Shown here piece after piece: positions 8,801 to 16,987 of a DNA stretch of 64,000 bases. Each line of letters begins with the position of its first letter. Within the stretch, counting starts at the first letter, position 1. The notes beneath the pieces are model-generated. The model saw nothing but the letters and a program-made list of their open reading frames with translations, was not told the DNA's origin and ran no database searches. The stretch is from Bombilactobacillus folatiphilus (GTDB taxonomy: Bacteria; Bacillota; Bacilli; Lactobacillales; Lactobacillaceae). The DNA is taken from contig NZ_CP093366.1 in NCBI RefSeq assembly GCF_023380265.1, positions 248,001 through 312,000 of the forward strand, given 5' to 3'. A program made the translations under genes and the position numbers.

Positions 8801-10204
8801 AATGCTTTGAAGAAATATAATGAGTTTGCCGAGAAGCCTGACAGTGGTAAGACGCCGATTAATGATTTGAAATCGAGTGATAAGTTGATGGTTAGTGCTG
8901 TTACTAATTATCAAGAGACGCCATTGCAAACAGTCAATGTGACCAATCTGTTTTTGAGCACAGGGGACAGCAAGGATGTTCTCTTAGGTGATGAGGTGGC
9001 CGTACCGCTGAGTTATTACGATGGTGATCCTAATGCTAAGAAGCTACACTTGAATGGGACTGTTATTGGTGATGGTACTTCTAAGACGGTTACTACTGGT
9101 GATGATCCATTGAATATTACACATCCAGCTGATAAAAAGGATGTGCCAACAACTTGGAATATTGCTGATGTTACGGATAAGGTGGGGCAACATACTTTGA
9201 GCTTTGATGGTAAAGATGATATTGATCCCGCCAATCCGTATCCGACTAGTGGTCAATTGACTTATGATTATAATGTTTTGCCATTTCCTAAGTATCAGGG
9301 AACCAAAAAATTAAGTCATTTAAATGAGCAAACTTATACTGATGGTGATCAGACCATTCATACTGCTAGTGCTGGTAATAATAAGTTGGTCACCACGTTT
9401 AAGCCTGTTGGACACCATGATTTAGCCGAAGTTAAATTGTCGTTACATCAACCAACATCAGGGGCAATTACTACGAGTTCCGCATATCAAATTACTGCTA
9501 GTTATCCTGATACAACAGATTCCACGAAGACGGTTACCAAAACGATAACTGAACCGATGGCGACTAATGACGGTGTATATACATTAACTGCCAATGATTT
9601 TGGTTTTGGCGTGGCTGATTTTCCAGTAGATACTACTTTTACGATTCAACAAGATGTCAATGTTACGGGCGATATTCAAAGTTTATTTAGTAGTGCGGCG
9701 GATACCTTGTCGACGATAGATAGTGATGGAGCTGAACATGTATTGGCGACGACGAACGCTCCTAAGAACTGGATTACGAATCATGATGTAGAATTGTTTG
9801 TGCCTCAAAAATTGAACTATACAGCCAAATTATTTGATAAAAAGAAAGATTTTTATCCCGATGATAGCGAGGATAAACCTGAAGTAGAGTTGAAAAATAA
9901 TTTTACAGGTGACGAGAATATTACTTTAATTGCTAAATATGAAGGTGAATCAACGGATGATAAAGTGGGACCTTTATTGATGTATGGTAGTTGTGATAAT
10001 GCACAATCCTTAGAGGATGATGTTACAATTGATAAATGTTCTTTAGCTGGTAGTACAAGCAAAAAAATCAATCTCAAACCAAGCTCGCCAACTGAGACGA
10101 CAGGATTATTTATTCAAGTACCTGATGATGGAAGTCATAAGTTAAATAATAAGACGACTTATAAGGGCAAGGTGACTTGGTCTCTGAGTAATTCTATAAG
10201 TTAA
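5888..10204 (+). CDS. Large secreted pectate-lyase-like adhesive domain protein
   Basis: 1438 residues, intact. A hydrophobic signal segment covers about residues 26-46 with cleavage probably after VRA (~51). A long middle region rich in Asn, Asp, Ser and Gly looks like the beta-helical pectate-lyase-type adhesive domain common in lactobacillus surface proteins (motifs such as SYWGPIA and SYWGYT, a GGxxI..L strand ladder); no catalytic function is implied. Residues ~900-1400 look like Ig-like or beta-sandwich modules. There is no LPxTG sorting signal; the protein ends with a Y-x-G-x-x-x-W-S-L motif like the end of WxL-type cell-wall proteins. The listed TTG at 5888 lacks a ribosome site; TTG at 5942, behind weak AAGG/GAGAG, would give a more normal 33-residue signal peptide and is a real alternative. 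Confidence 0.82.
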   Translation: MQSDTVVFIKIIRRSREILNNYKYLLKILKLFLLFVTAYLLLISHCQLVRAAHSKNLNLTTNNLIVDSALHSPQTQTQDNTKNFDYLTQPSPMVDNIAREATAHPGLYMYDNYANLNGQFYWADSDAQASVADGKNYFTVDNDPDAKDNQDDFNYLIKNGENLGSSATYTAYVSTAQGFLEAVYDEDSPDAKNDNVSHISKIVIKNDLDLSKDYCDYTGYRGLTFEWNYTRHFKMDIEGNNHSIEFADCSIALISNGSSTNKDSTFSVSDAGAICSTLYKEDWTLKDLHAYDQSYWGPIAANNGVADNAQKADEGKDNNYIQRHGGFTRITYDNFTDVGAQTHNGYSSKANSDIVIKDRVDLSSVKSYKYNGKVYESQDKNQQIFEASNITFSKGCLFTGYTYDASGITLSGSTTHSEDPSRAHEHNVVKLEDGAKVYLFPHGDASAENSGDSPNINMPYAITSIGNNSKIELHGNSELYMISNDAPPKGQYYTSSDPLRNNHSLAGGLYVGGKCDVEYHKDSTGSPILRVQSNDDSTMDYNNPQNNVMDDDGNFPAGRETNSNAAGDANVQESSYSNAMGDAHSNYGQYISPDTNSTGATLASKPLVYLGGAGSSANLDNGTFSVQTHNLHDFGTGNSSNSIGLSAGRGQVMDIASGMKVTINKDGIFNLKNTGASNTGGAIILLYADNGMDLNIYNPEKINLDLGTNNNPNSDIVYVNGGSATSPGGSVNVFNSTFSASGNSSAISGPSGSLGTGNNDDVTLDNVPIQKLEVPFAYWAIMGNLLQDGTKDVYASKDNLAKLNIGLAAMNGKEFHQITFGKLDSPLINNATDDVIPAHSMDIKGTISHYDNDTAFTPATPLLHLSLVRQDGSTYDLGTVNNSQQSYWGYTDSSNNAITKPVSPGILGVGEDGKQNGLVSSDRTGDVVLTAPLYLNDGVDDADHPDDQDVKITQTASDPKSSVFDYTIDFANALKKYNEFAEKPDSGKTPINDLKSSDKLMVSAVTNYQETPLQTVNVTNLFLSTGDSKDVLLGDEVAVPLSYYDGDPNAKKLHLNGTVIGDGTSKTVTTGDDPLNITHPADKKDVPTTWNIADVTDKVGQHTLSFDGKDDIDPANPYPTSGQLTYDYNVLPFPKYQGTKKLSHLNEQTYTDGDQTIHTASAGNNKLVTTFKPVGHHDLAEVKLSLHQPTSGAITTSSAYQITASYPDTTDSTKTVTKTITEPMATNDGVYTLTANDFGFGVADFPVDTTFTIQQDVNVTGDIQSLFSSAADTLSTIDSDGAEHVLATTNAPKNWITNHDVELFVPQKLNYTAKLFDKKKDFYPDDSEDKPEVELKNNFTGDENITLIAKYEGESTDDKVGPLLMYGSCDNAQSLEDDVTIDKCSLAGSTSKKINLKPSSPTETTGLFIQVPDDGSHKLNNKTTYKGKVTWSLSNSIS

Positions 10205-10236
10205 AAAGCTTGTCTTATCACTATAATAACAATAAA

Positions 10237-10276
10237 AAATCTCCAAGATTAATTGAAATCTTGGAGATTTTATTTG
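10237..10276 (+). terminator. Intrinsic terminator after the adhesin gene
   Basis: A perfect 14-bp stem (arms at 10237-10250 and 10257-10270) with a 6-base loop, followed by a T-rich run and preceded by an A run, so it could work in both directions. It also abuts the remnant reductase on the opposite strand. Confidence 0.92.
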
Positions 10277-10280
10277 TGAA

Positions 10281-10584
10281 CATAGATTGCTCAATTGGTA
10301 AATAAGTTGTTTTATCTGGAAAATGAAAAAAAAACTAGGTAATCGGTTTTGAGGTGCGCTAACGTGTCTTGGGCCGCTTTGGTAGCGATTAAGATTTTTG
10401 AGTGATCATAGATCATAATCTTGCAGAACATCGCCAATAACTTCTTCTGAGCGACCATTGCTATAGACAGAAGCCGTGTCTAATAACTTGATGTCATCAT
10501 CTATAGCTTGTCGAACAGATTGTGACCTCCGACTTTGTTGCTTCCCAATCCTATAGTGACTGCAGGCACTTTAGGATTGGACAT
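10281..10584 (-). pseudogene. Aldo/keto reductase remnant
   Basis: Read from ATG at 10584 (GGAGGT at 10591-10596, spacing 6), three frames together give recognisable aldo/keto reductase pieces: an N-terminus resembling VPAVTIGLGSNKVGG, then VRQAIDD with LLDTASVYSNGRSEEVIG (the catalytic Asp/Tyr region), then SKILIATKA with LKTDYL, then HFPDKTT. Breaks seen: an internal deletion and shift after VGG, a 7-base tandem duplication (GATCATA twice at 10404-10417) that shifts the frame, a probable internal deletion before LKTDYL, and a slip at the A9 tract 10326-10334. The 3' two-thirds of a normal ~280-residue gene are missing. It cannot make a working enzyme. Confidence 0.85.
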
Positions 10585-10642
10585 AAAAAGACCTCCTCTT
10601 ATGTATTAATTTTTGCCATAAGAGAAGGTTGCGACAAGTAGT

Positions 10643-11308
10643 TTAAATTTTAGGTAATTCGTCTAAAATACTGCCTTTTTGGAGATCATCAATTTCGGCA
10701 ACGCGATAGTTGTTCGCTTCTAAATTGTCAACGATATGTTGTAATTTGGCTGGACTAATGCCCGCTTTTAAGGTGAAGAGATTCCGCCGAACGAGTGCGG
10801 TTTTACGGGCATCTAAAGTTAAGCAACCGGCGATATTGGCTTCTCGACTGATAATACCAGCCATTTCGGCTAATTCACCACTTTGGCCTGAGGAAATCAC
10901 GGTCAGGACATAACTGCCGGTGTTGATATTCCAAGCTTCTGATAACATATTAAGCAACTTGGTATGCGTTAAAATGCCATAAAAACGGTGTTCTTCATCT
11001 AAAACGGCGATATAAGGCAAGTCCTTAATATTAAAGAAAACTTTAAAAAAGGGTGAATTAATCGGAATTGTCTTTGTCGCATTTTTAAGCAGATAAGTGA
11101 CTGGCAAACTCATGTCACCACCACGCGATTTATGGCGATAAATGTGCATTTTATAGATATTACCACGAAAAATGGTACCTGTTTCGTCTAAAATGGGCAC
11201 ACAACGAAAGCCAGTATCTTCCAGAATTTGTAAAGCTTCTTCTAAATTGACTGATTCTTGAACGGTAGTAAGGAATTGCTTTTTTAAAACAAGTGATTTT
11301 ATTAACAT
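10643..11308 (-). CDS. CBS-domain protein with C-terminal ACT-like domain (AcuB-like)
   Basis: 221 residues. Two CBS motifs (about 1-60 and 75-135) form a likely nucleotide-binding Bateman module, and residues ~140-210 (YVLTVISSGQSGELAEMAGII onward) look like an ACT/regulatory domain. The size and order match AcuB-like proteins of Firmicutes. The ligand is unknown; adenine nucleotides or cyclic dinucleotides are possible for CBS pairs but nothing here shows which. The ATG at 11308 has AGGGAGA at 11315-11321, spacing 6. The gene follows the small membrane protein gene by 15 bases and is probably cotranscribed with it. Confidence 0.82.
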   Translation of the reverse strand: MLIKSLVLKKQFLTTVQESVNLEEALQILEDTGFRCVPILDETGTIFRGNIYKMHIYRHKSRGGDMSLPVTYLLKNATKTIPINSPFFKVFFNIKDLPYIAVLDEEHRFYGILTHTKLLNMLSEAWNINTGSYVLTVISSGQSGELAEMAGIISREANIAGCLTLDARKTALVRRNLFTLKAGISPAKLQHIVDNLEANNYRVAEIDDLQKGSILDELPKI

Positions 11309-11323
11309 TTCCAGTCTCCCTGA

Positions 11324-11464
11324 CTAATCTTGGGCAGCAAAGTAGGCTGTCGGCACTAAAGCAACAAAAAGTGGGATAATGCCGAACCATAAACTTTCTA
11401 GTAAAATGCCTAAACCGACGCTTGCCAAACACAAAATCATAATTATAATCATTAAATTTTTCAA
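11324..11464 (-). CDS. Small 46-residue membrane protein
   Basis: A short gene starting with TTG at 11464, behind a strong GGAGG (11471-11475, spacing 6) and ending 15 bases before the CBS-ACT start. The product is almost wholly hydrophobic: Met-Lys-Asn, then two membrane-spanning stretches (about 4-21 and 25-42) around a Glu-Ser turn, ending AAQD. I do not recognise a family. The ribosome site, two-helix hairpin shape and tight spacing support it as a real gene. Its role might be linked to the CBS protein, but that is inference from position. Confidence 0.72.
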   Translation of the reverse strand: MKNLMIIIMILCLASVGLGILLESLWFGIIPLFVALVPTAYFAAQD

Positions 11465-11570
11465 TTTCTTCCTCCAGCTATTCAATTGTTAATAAGTCAA
11501 TTGTAAAGCCATTTGTAAAGTTTGACAAATAAACTTGATTAAATTAAGAAAAATATTAAAAAATTGCAAT

Positions 11571-11601
11571 AAAAAAGGCCAAGCTTTTGCTTGGCCTTTT
11601 T
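11571..11601 (-). terminator. Intrinsic terminator of ldh
   Basis: Inverted repeat AAAAAGGCCAAGC / GCTTGGCCTTTTT with a TTTT loop. On the minus strand the hairpin ends in a T run just after the ldh stop. Confidence 0.92.
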
Positions 11602-11614
11602 AGAAGATGCTTGC

Positions 11615-12637
<1,023 letters not shown>

Positions 12638-12660
12638 TCATTCTTAGAACTGAAAGAGGA

Positions 12661-12680
12661 ATTGTGTATTTTCACACAAT
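12661..12680. promoter_or_regulatory. Rex-like operator upstream of ldh
   Basis: ATTGTGTATTTTCACACAAT: a 7-base inverted repeat (ATTGTGT / ACACAAT) around a 6-base centre. It resembles the Rex site pattern TTGTGAAN4TTCACAA, differing at three of the defined positions. Rex represses fermentative dehydrogenase genes when NADH is low, and ldh is a known target in several Gram-positives. I could not find a clear -35/-10 pair to place it relative to the promoter. Confidence 0.5.
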
Positions 12681-12760
12681 TAATGAAAATTAAATCGAAC
12701 TAATTTACAAAAACATTAACCAATAATAAGGAAACATTCTATCTCATGCACGGTAAGTAA

Positions 12761-12769
12761 TGTTATAAT
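12761..12769 (+). promoter_or_regulatory. Extended -10 promoter for the pth-mfd operon
   Basis: TGTTATAAT (TGN plus consensus -10). No good -35 at 17 bases, as is common for extended -10 promoters. It would give a ~115-base leader before pth; I see no known riboswitch in that leader. Confidence 0.5.
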
Positions 12770-12892
12770 CAAACAGCACGTTTAAGAATCAAAGCTTTGC
12801 GTAATTTGGAGTAAAGCTTCCAACTGAGAAACACGATATTTGTTGATTTGCAGTGATGAAAGGCTTTTAAAAAGACGATTTAAGGTGAAAAA

Positions 12893-13450
12893 ATGAAAGC
12901 AATTTTTGGTTTAGGCAATCCGGGACGTGAATACGATCAGACTAAGCATAATATGGGGTTTATGACGATTGATGCCCTAGCAGATACTTATCAAGTTGAA
13001 TTGAACAAGAGTGAATTTTCGGCAATTGATACTCATTTTAAATTAGCAGGTGAAACGATTTATTTAGTCAAACCGCTAACTTTTATGAATAGTTCAGGCA
13101 ACGCGGTGAAGCAATTGATGAGTTATTATCAAATTCGTCCCGAAGAAATTTTGGTCATTCAAGATGATTTGGACTTGCCGATTGGTAAGATTCGGTTGCG
13201 AGAAAAGGGTTCCGCCGGCGGTCATAATGGGATCAAGAGTATTATTGCGGCAACGGGAACCCAAGACTTTAAACGTGTCAAAATTGGCATTGGCCATCCA
13301 GATCGTGCACAAGTGGTGAATTGGGTGTTAACTCCTTTTCAAAAAGCAGAACAGGCCAACGCTCAAGCTGGCATTGGTTTAGCCGCCCAAGCAATCCAAA
13401 AATGGTTAGAAACTGATAATTTCAGCCAAGTGATGAATGATTTTAACTAA
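12893..13450 (+). CDS. pth: Peptidyl-tRNA hydrolase
   Basis: Releases tRNA from peptidyl-tRNA dropped by ribosomes. 185 residues, normal length. Conserved features: GLGNPGREYDQTKHNMGF with catalytic His19, FMNSSGNAV near 62-70, and DDLDLPIGK with the conserved Asp near 92-94. AAGGTG precedes the ATG. It is the first gene of a long same-strand run; mfd follows 14 bases later, the classical Firmicute pth-mfd pairing. Confidence 0.96.
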   Translation: MKAIFGLGNPGREYDQTKHNMGFMTIDALADTYQVELNKSEFSAIDTHFKLAGETIYLVKPLTFMNSSGNAVKQLMSYYQIRPEEILVIQDDLDLPIGKIRLREKGSAGGHNGIKSIIAATGTQDFKRVKIGIGHPDRAQVVNWVLTPFQKAEQANAQAGIGLAAQAIQKWLETDNFSQVMNDFN

Positions 13451-13464
13451 AGGAGCGAGAATCG

Positions 13465-16400
13465 TTGCAGTTAATTGATTTTTTGGAGCAAAATCAAACT
13501 TTACATGATTTTGTCGCTAATTTGCTTCCGCAGACCCACCAAGTGGTTACGGGCTTGAATGGTTCGGCGAAGGCGTTATTTTTGGCAACGGTGGCTCAGC
13601 AGACTCAGCAACCGTTGTTAGTGGTCGTCGACGATAATTATCATGCTAATTTGTTGATGGATGATTTGCAGCAACTTTTGCCAACTGAACAGTTATATCA
13701 TTTTGACGTGGAAGCTCCGATTGCGATGCAAATGGCTACAAGTTCACCTGAAGCGTTGAGTCAAAGATTATTAGCGTTGGAATTCTTGGGTTCTCAGCAA
13801 GCGGGGGTTGTGGTTACTTCCGTGGCTGGTTTGGAGTTTTTGCTGCCGACACCGCAACAATTTGCAGCGGCGCAAATTAAAATTGCACAAAATCAAGAAA
13901 TTGTCGTAGCAAATCTAGGGCAACAATTAGTTGATCTAGGTTATCGACGCCAAAATTTGGTGATGAGTCCTGGTGAATTTGCGATTCGAGGCGATATTGT
14001 TGATTTTTACCCATTGACAATGGATAAACCCATTCGTGTTGAGTTCTTTGGTGATGAAGTCGACGCTATTCACACATTTGATCCCGAGACGCAGCGCAGT
14101 CAAGATGAACTGACGGAAACGCTCGTATTGCCAGCGAGTGATTATTTGGTTGATGATAAGCGCTTACAAATTGTAGGGGAATTATTAGAGCAGCAATTAA
14201 CGACTGAAATTGGGACGATCAAAGATCCAGAACTTATTCAAAATTTAAAACATAATTTTCAAAGTGATATTGAACAACTACAACACGGTGTCCATTTGGA
14301 ACAATTAGGACAATATGTATCGTTGTTATATCCCAAGCCGGCAACGTTAGTGGATTACTTAAGTTCCTCGGGGATTATTATTTATGATGATTTGGCGCGT
14401 CTTAACGAGCAAGAGCGGACTAATTTGGAAGAAAATTCCGCTTGGGTGAGTGGTCGGATCGAAACGGGGAAACTTTTAGGCCAACAGCGTTTTCGCTGGT
14501 CATTAGCTGAAGTAATTGATGAAGTTTTACAGGCAAAATTAGATTTAACCTTGTTTCAAAAAACAAGCTATCCTGTGCGATTAAATCAATTATTGAATTT
14601 GAATACGCGTACTGTACAGCAATTTTTTAGTAATCTACCATTGCTCAAAACGGAAATTCAACATTGGCAAGTTCAAGGCTACACGATTGTCCTTTTGCTG
14701 AGTGTCAAAAGTAATTTGCAGAAAATACAACGAACACTAGCGGATTTTGAGATTTCCAGTACGCAAAGTACGTTAACGCGAATTGAAAAGCAGCAGACCC
14801 AGTTGATTGCCGGTGGTTTACACACCGGAATTGATTTTCTAGATGAAAAATTAGTCATTATTACTGAAAAGGAATTGTTCAATAAGCAACCGCAACGTCG
14901 GCGCCAACGTTCGACGATTAGTAATGCTGAACGATTAAAAAGTTATACGGATTTGAAGCCCGGCGATTATGTTGTACACGTTAATCATGGGATTGGAAAA
15001 TTTTTGGGGACGCAAACTTTAGAAGTTGATGGCAAGCATCAAGATTATATGACAATTGAGTACCGAGATGATGGCAAGCTTTTCATTCCCGTGACCCAAT
15101 TGAATATGGTGCAAAAGTATGTGTCAGCCAAAGGCAAAGCTCCCCGCATGAACAAATTGGGGGGGACAGAATGGCATAAAACCAAGCAAAAAGTTCAAAA
15201 AAATATTGAAGATATTGCTGACGATTTGGTGAAATTATATGCCCAACGTGAGTCTGAACCGGGATTTGCTTTTGCGCCGGATGATGATTTGCAACATCAA
15301 TTTGATGAACAATTTGCCTATGTCGAAACGCCTGATCAATTGCGTAGTATTGAAGAAGTGAAGGCGGATATGGAAAAGCCGCATCCAATGGAACGCTTGT
15401 TAGTGGGAGATGTCGGCTTTGGCAAAACTGAAGTTGCGCTCAGAGCAGCGTTTAAGGCTGTTAATAATGGTAAACAGGTCGCTTTTTTGGTACCGACAAC
15501 TATTTTAGCTCAACAACACTATCAAACAATGCTGGAGCGTTTTGAGGGCTTTCCTGTCAAAATTGCGATTATGTCGCGGTTCCAAACCGCAACTCAACAA
15601 CGAAAGACGAAAGCCGGTTTGGCAGATGGTTCGGTAGATATTGTGGTTGGCACGCACCGCCTGTTGTCTAAAGATATTGAATTTTTAGATTTAGGTTTAT
15701 TAATCATTGATGAGGAACAACGTTTTGGCGTCAAACATAAGGAACGTCTGAAACAATTAAAGTCACAAATTGATGTTTTATCAATGACGGCAACTCCGAT
15801 TCCGCGGACTTTAAATATGTCGATGATGGGGGTCCGGGATTTGTCGGTTATTGAAACAGCGCCACCCAATCGGTACCCAATTCAAACTTTTGTGATGGAA
15901 CAAAATTATGATGTCATTCGGAGTGCGATTTTGCGGGAAATGGAACGTGGCGGTCAAGTGTTTTACTTGCATAATCGTGTGGAAGATATGGAACAAGTAG
16001 TTAGTATTTTGGAGGGTTTGATTCCAGATGTCCGCGTCGGTATTGCCAATGGGCAGATGACAGAAAATCAATTGGAAGCAGTGATTACGAATTTTTTAAA
16101 TGGTGAATACGATGTGTTAGTCACCACGACAATCATTGAAACGGGGGTTGATATTGCGAATGCTAATACGTTAATTGTTGAGAATGCTGATCATTACGGC
16201 TTATCACAGCTTTATCAATTGCGGGGGCGCGTAGGACGTTCGAGTCGGGTGGCGTACGCGTATCTCATGTATCGGCCGGACAAGACTTTGACAGAAGTTG
16301 GCGAAAAGCGCTTAGAGGCTGTCAAAAACTTTACAGAGTTAGGTTCCGGTTTTAAAATTGCCATGCAGGATTTGGCTATTCGTGGTTCGGGGAATCTATT

Positions 16401-16980
16401 AGGTCAGCAACAGCATGGCTTCATTGATTCGGTCGGGTATGATTTGTATACGCAAATGTTGAATGAAGCGGTAGCTAAAAAGCGACGTCAACAAAGTTGG
16501 CAAGCTAAGACTAATGCAGCAATTCGTTTGGATGTGGAAGCTTATTTGCCCAGTGCTTATATTAGTGATGAGCGGCAGAAAATCGAAATGTATAAGCGCT
16601 TACGGGAAGCTAAAGATTTGGCGCAGGTGCAGCAATTGCGTCAAGAATTGCTAGATCGTTTTGGCAAATTTCCTAAAGAAGTGGCTAATTTATTAGCAAT
16701 GACGCAAATTAAAGTACTAGCAGATCAAGCTTTGATCAACAAAATTACACAGGTTCAATCCCAAGTGCAAATTGTGTTTGATCCCATGGCTAACCGTTAT
16801 TTGGTCGGTGAACAAATTTTTGCTAATTTGGCAACCACCCAACTTAAAGCGCAAGTGGCGAACGAACACGGTTACTTTATTATCTCGCTAAAAATGCAAC
16901 CGCAAGTGCCGTTGTTAACGGAATTGGAAGCTTTTTTGCAACCTTTTGCCGAACAAGCACAGCAAATTTCAGAAAAGTAG
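13465..16980 (+). CDS. mfd: Transcription-repair coupling factor
   Basis: 1171 residues, full length. Mfd removes RNA polymerase stalled at DNA lesions and recruits UvrA. In order: UvrB-homology N-terminus, CarD-type RNA-polymerase-interacting domain starting near 494 (PGDYVVHVNHGIGKF), Walker A GDVGFGKTE near 648, DEEQ box near 750, helicase C domain with the RGRVGRSSR motif, and the C-terminal TRCF domain. The start is TTG at 13465 with AAAGGAG about 10 bases before it. Confidence 0.97.
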   Translation: MQLIDFLEQNQTLHDFVANLLPQTHQVVTGLNGSAKALFLATVAQQTQQPLLVVVDDNYHANLLMDDLQQLLPTEQLYHFDVEAPIAMQMATSSPEALSQRLLALEFLGSQQAGVVVTSVAGLEFLLPTPQQFAAAQIKIAQNQEIVVANLGQQLVDLGYRRQNLVMSPGEFAIRGDIVDFYPLTMDKPIRVEFFGDEVDAIHTFDPETQRSQDELTETLVLPASDYLVDDKRLQIVGELLEQQLTTEIGTIKDPELIQNLKHNFQSDIEQLQHGVHLEQLGQYVSLLYPKPATLVDYLSSSGIIIYDDLARLNEQERTNLEENSAWVSGRIETGKLLGQQRFRWSLAEVIDEVLQAKLDLTLFQKTSYPVRLNQLLNLNTRTVQQFFSNLPLLKTEIQHWQVQGYTIVLLLSVKSNLQKIQRTLADFEISSTQSTLTRIEKQQTQLIAGGLHTGIDFLDEKLVIITEKELFNKQPQRRRQRSTISNAERLKSYTDLKPGDYVVHVNHGIGKFLGTQTLEVDGKHQDYMTIEYRDDGKLFIPVTQLNMVQKYVSAKGKAPRMNKLGGTEWHKTKQKVQKNIEDIADDLVKLYAQRESEPGFAFAPDDDLQHQFDEQFAYVETPDQLRSIEEVKADMEKPHPMERLLVGDVGFGKTEVALRAAFKAVNNGKQVAFLVPTTILAQQHYQTMLERFEGFPVKIAIMSRFQTATQQRKTKAGLADGSVDIVVGTHRLLSKDIEFLDLGLLIIDEEQRFGVKHKERLKQLKSQIDVLSMTATPIPRTLNMSMMGVRDLSVIETAPPNRYPIQTFVMEQNYDVIRSAILREMERGGQVFYLHNRVEDMEQVVSILEGLIPDVRVGIANGQMTENQLEAVITNFLNGEYDVLVTTTIIETGVDIANANTLIVENADHYGLSQLYQLRGRVGRSSRVAYAYLMYRPDKTLTEVGEKRLEAVKNFTELGSGFKIAMQDLAIRGSGNLLGQQQHGFIDSVGYDLYTQMLNEAVAKKRRQQSWQAKTNAAIRLDVEAYLPSAYISDERQKIEMYKRLREAKDLAQVQQLRQELLDRFGKFPKEVANLLAMTQIKVLADQALINKITQVQSQVQIVFDPMANRYLVGEQIFANLATTQLKAQVANEHGYFIISLKMQPQVPLLTELEAFLQPFAEQAQQISEK

Positions 16981-16987
16981 TCTTGGT

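Noticed and set aside
8306..9256. Minus-strand open frames inside the adhesin gene and inside other long genes
   Set aside because: They lack ribosome sites and plausible protein composition; they are shadows of the coding frame on the other strand.
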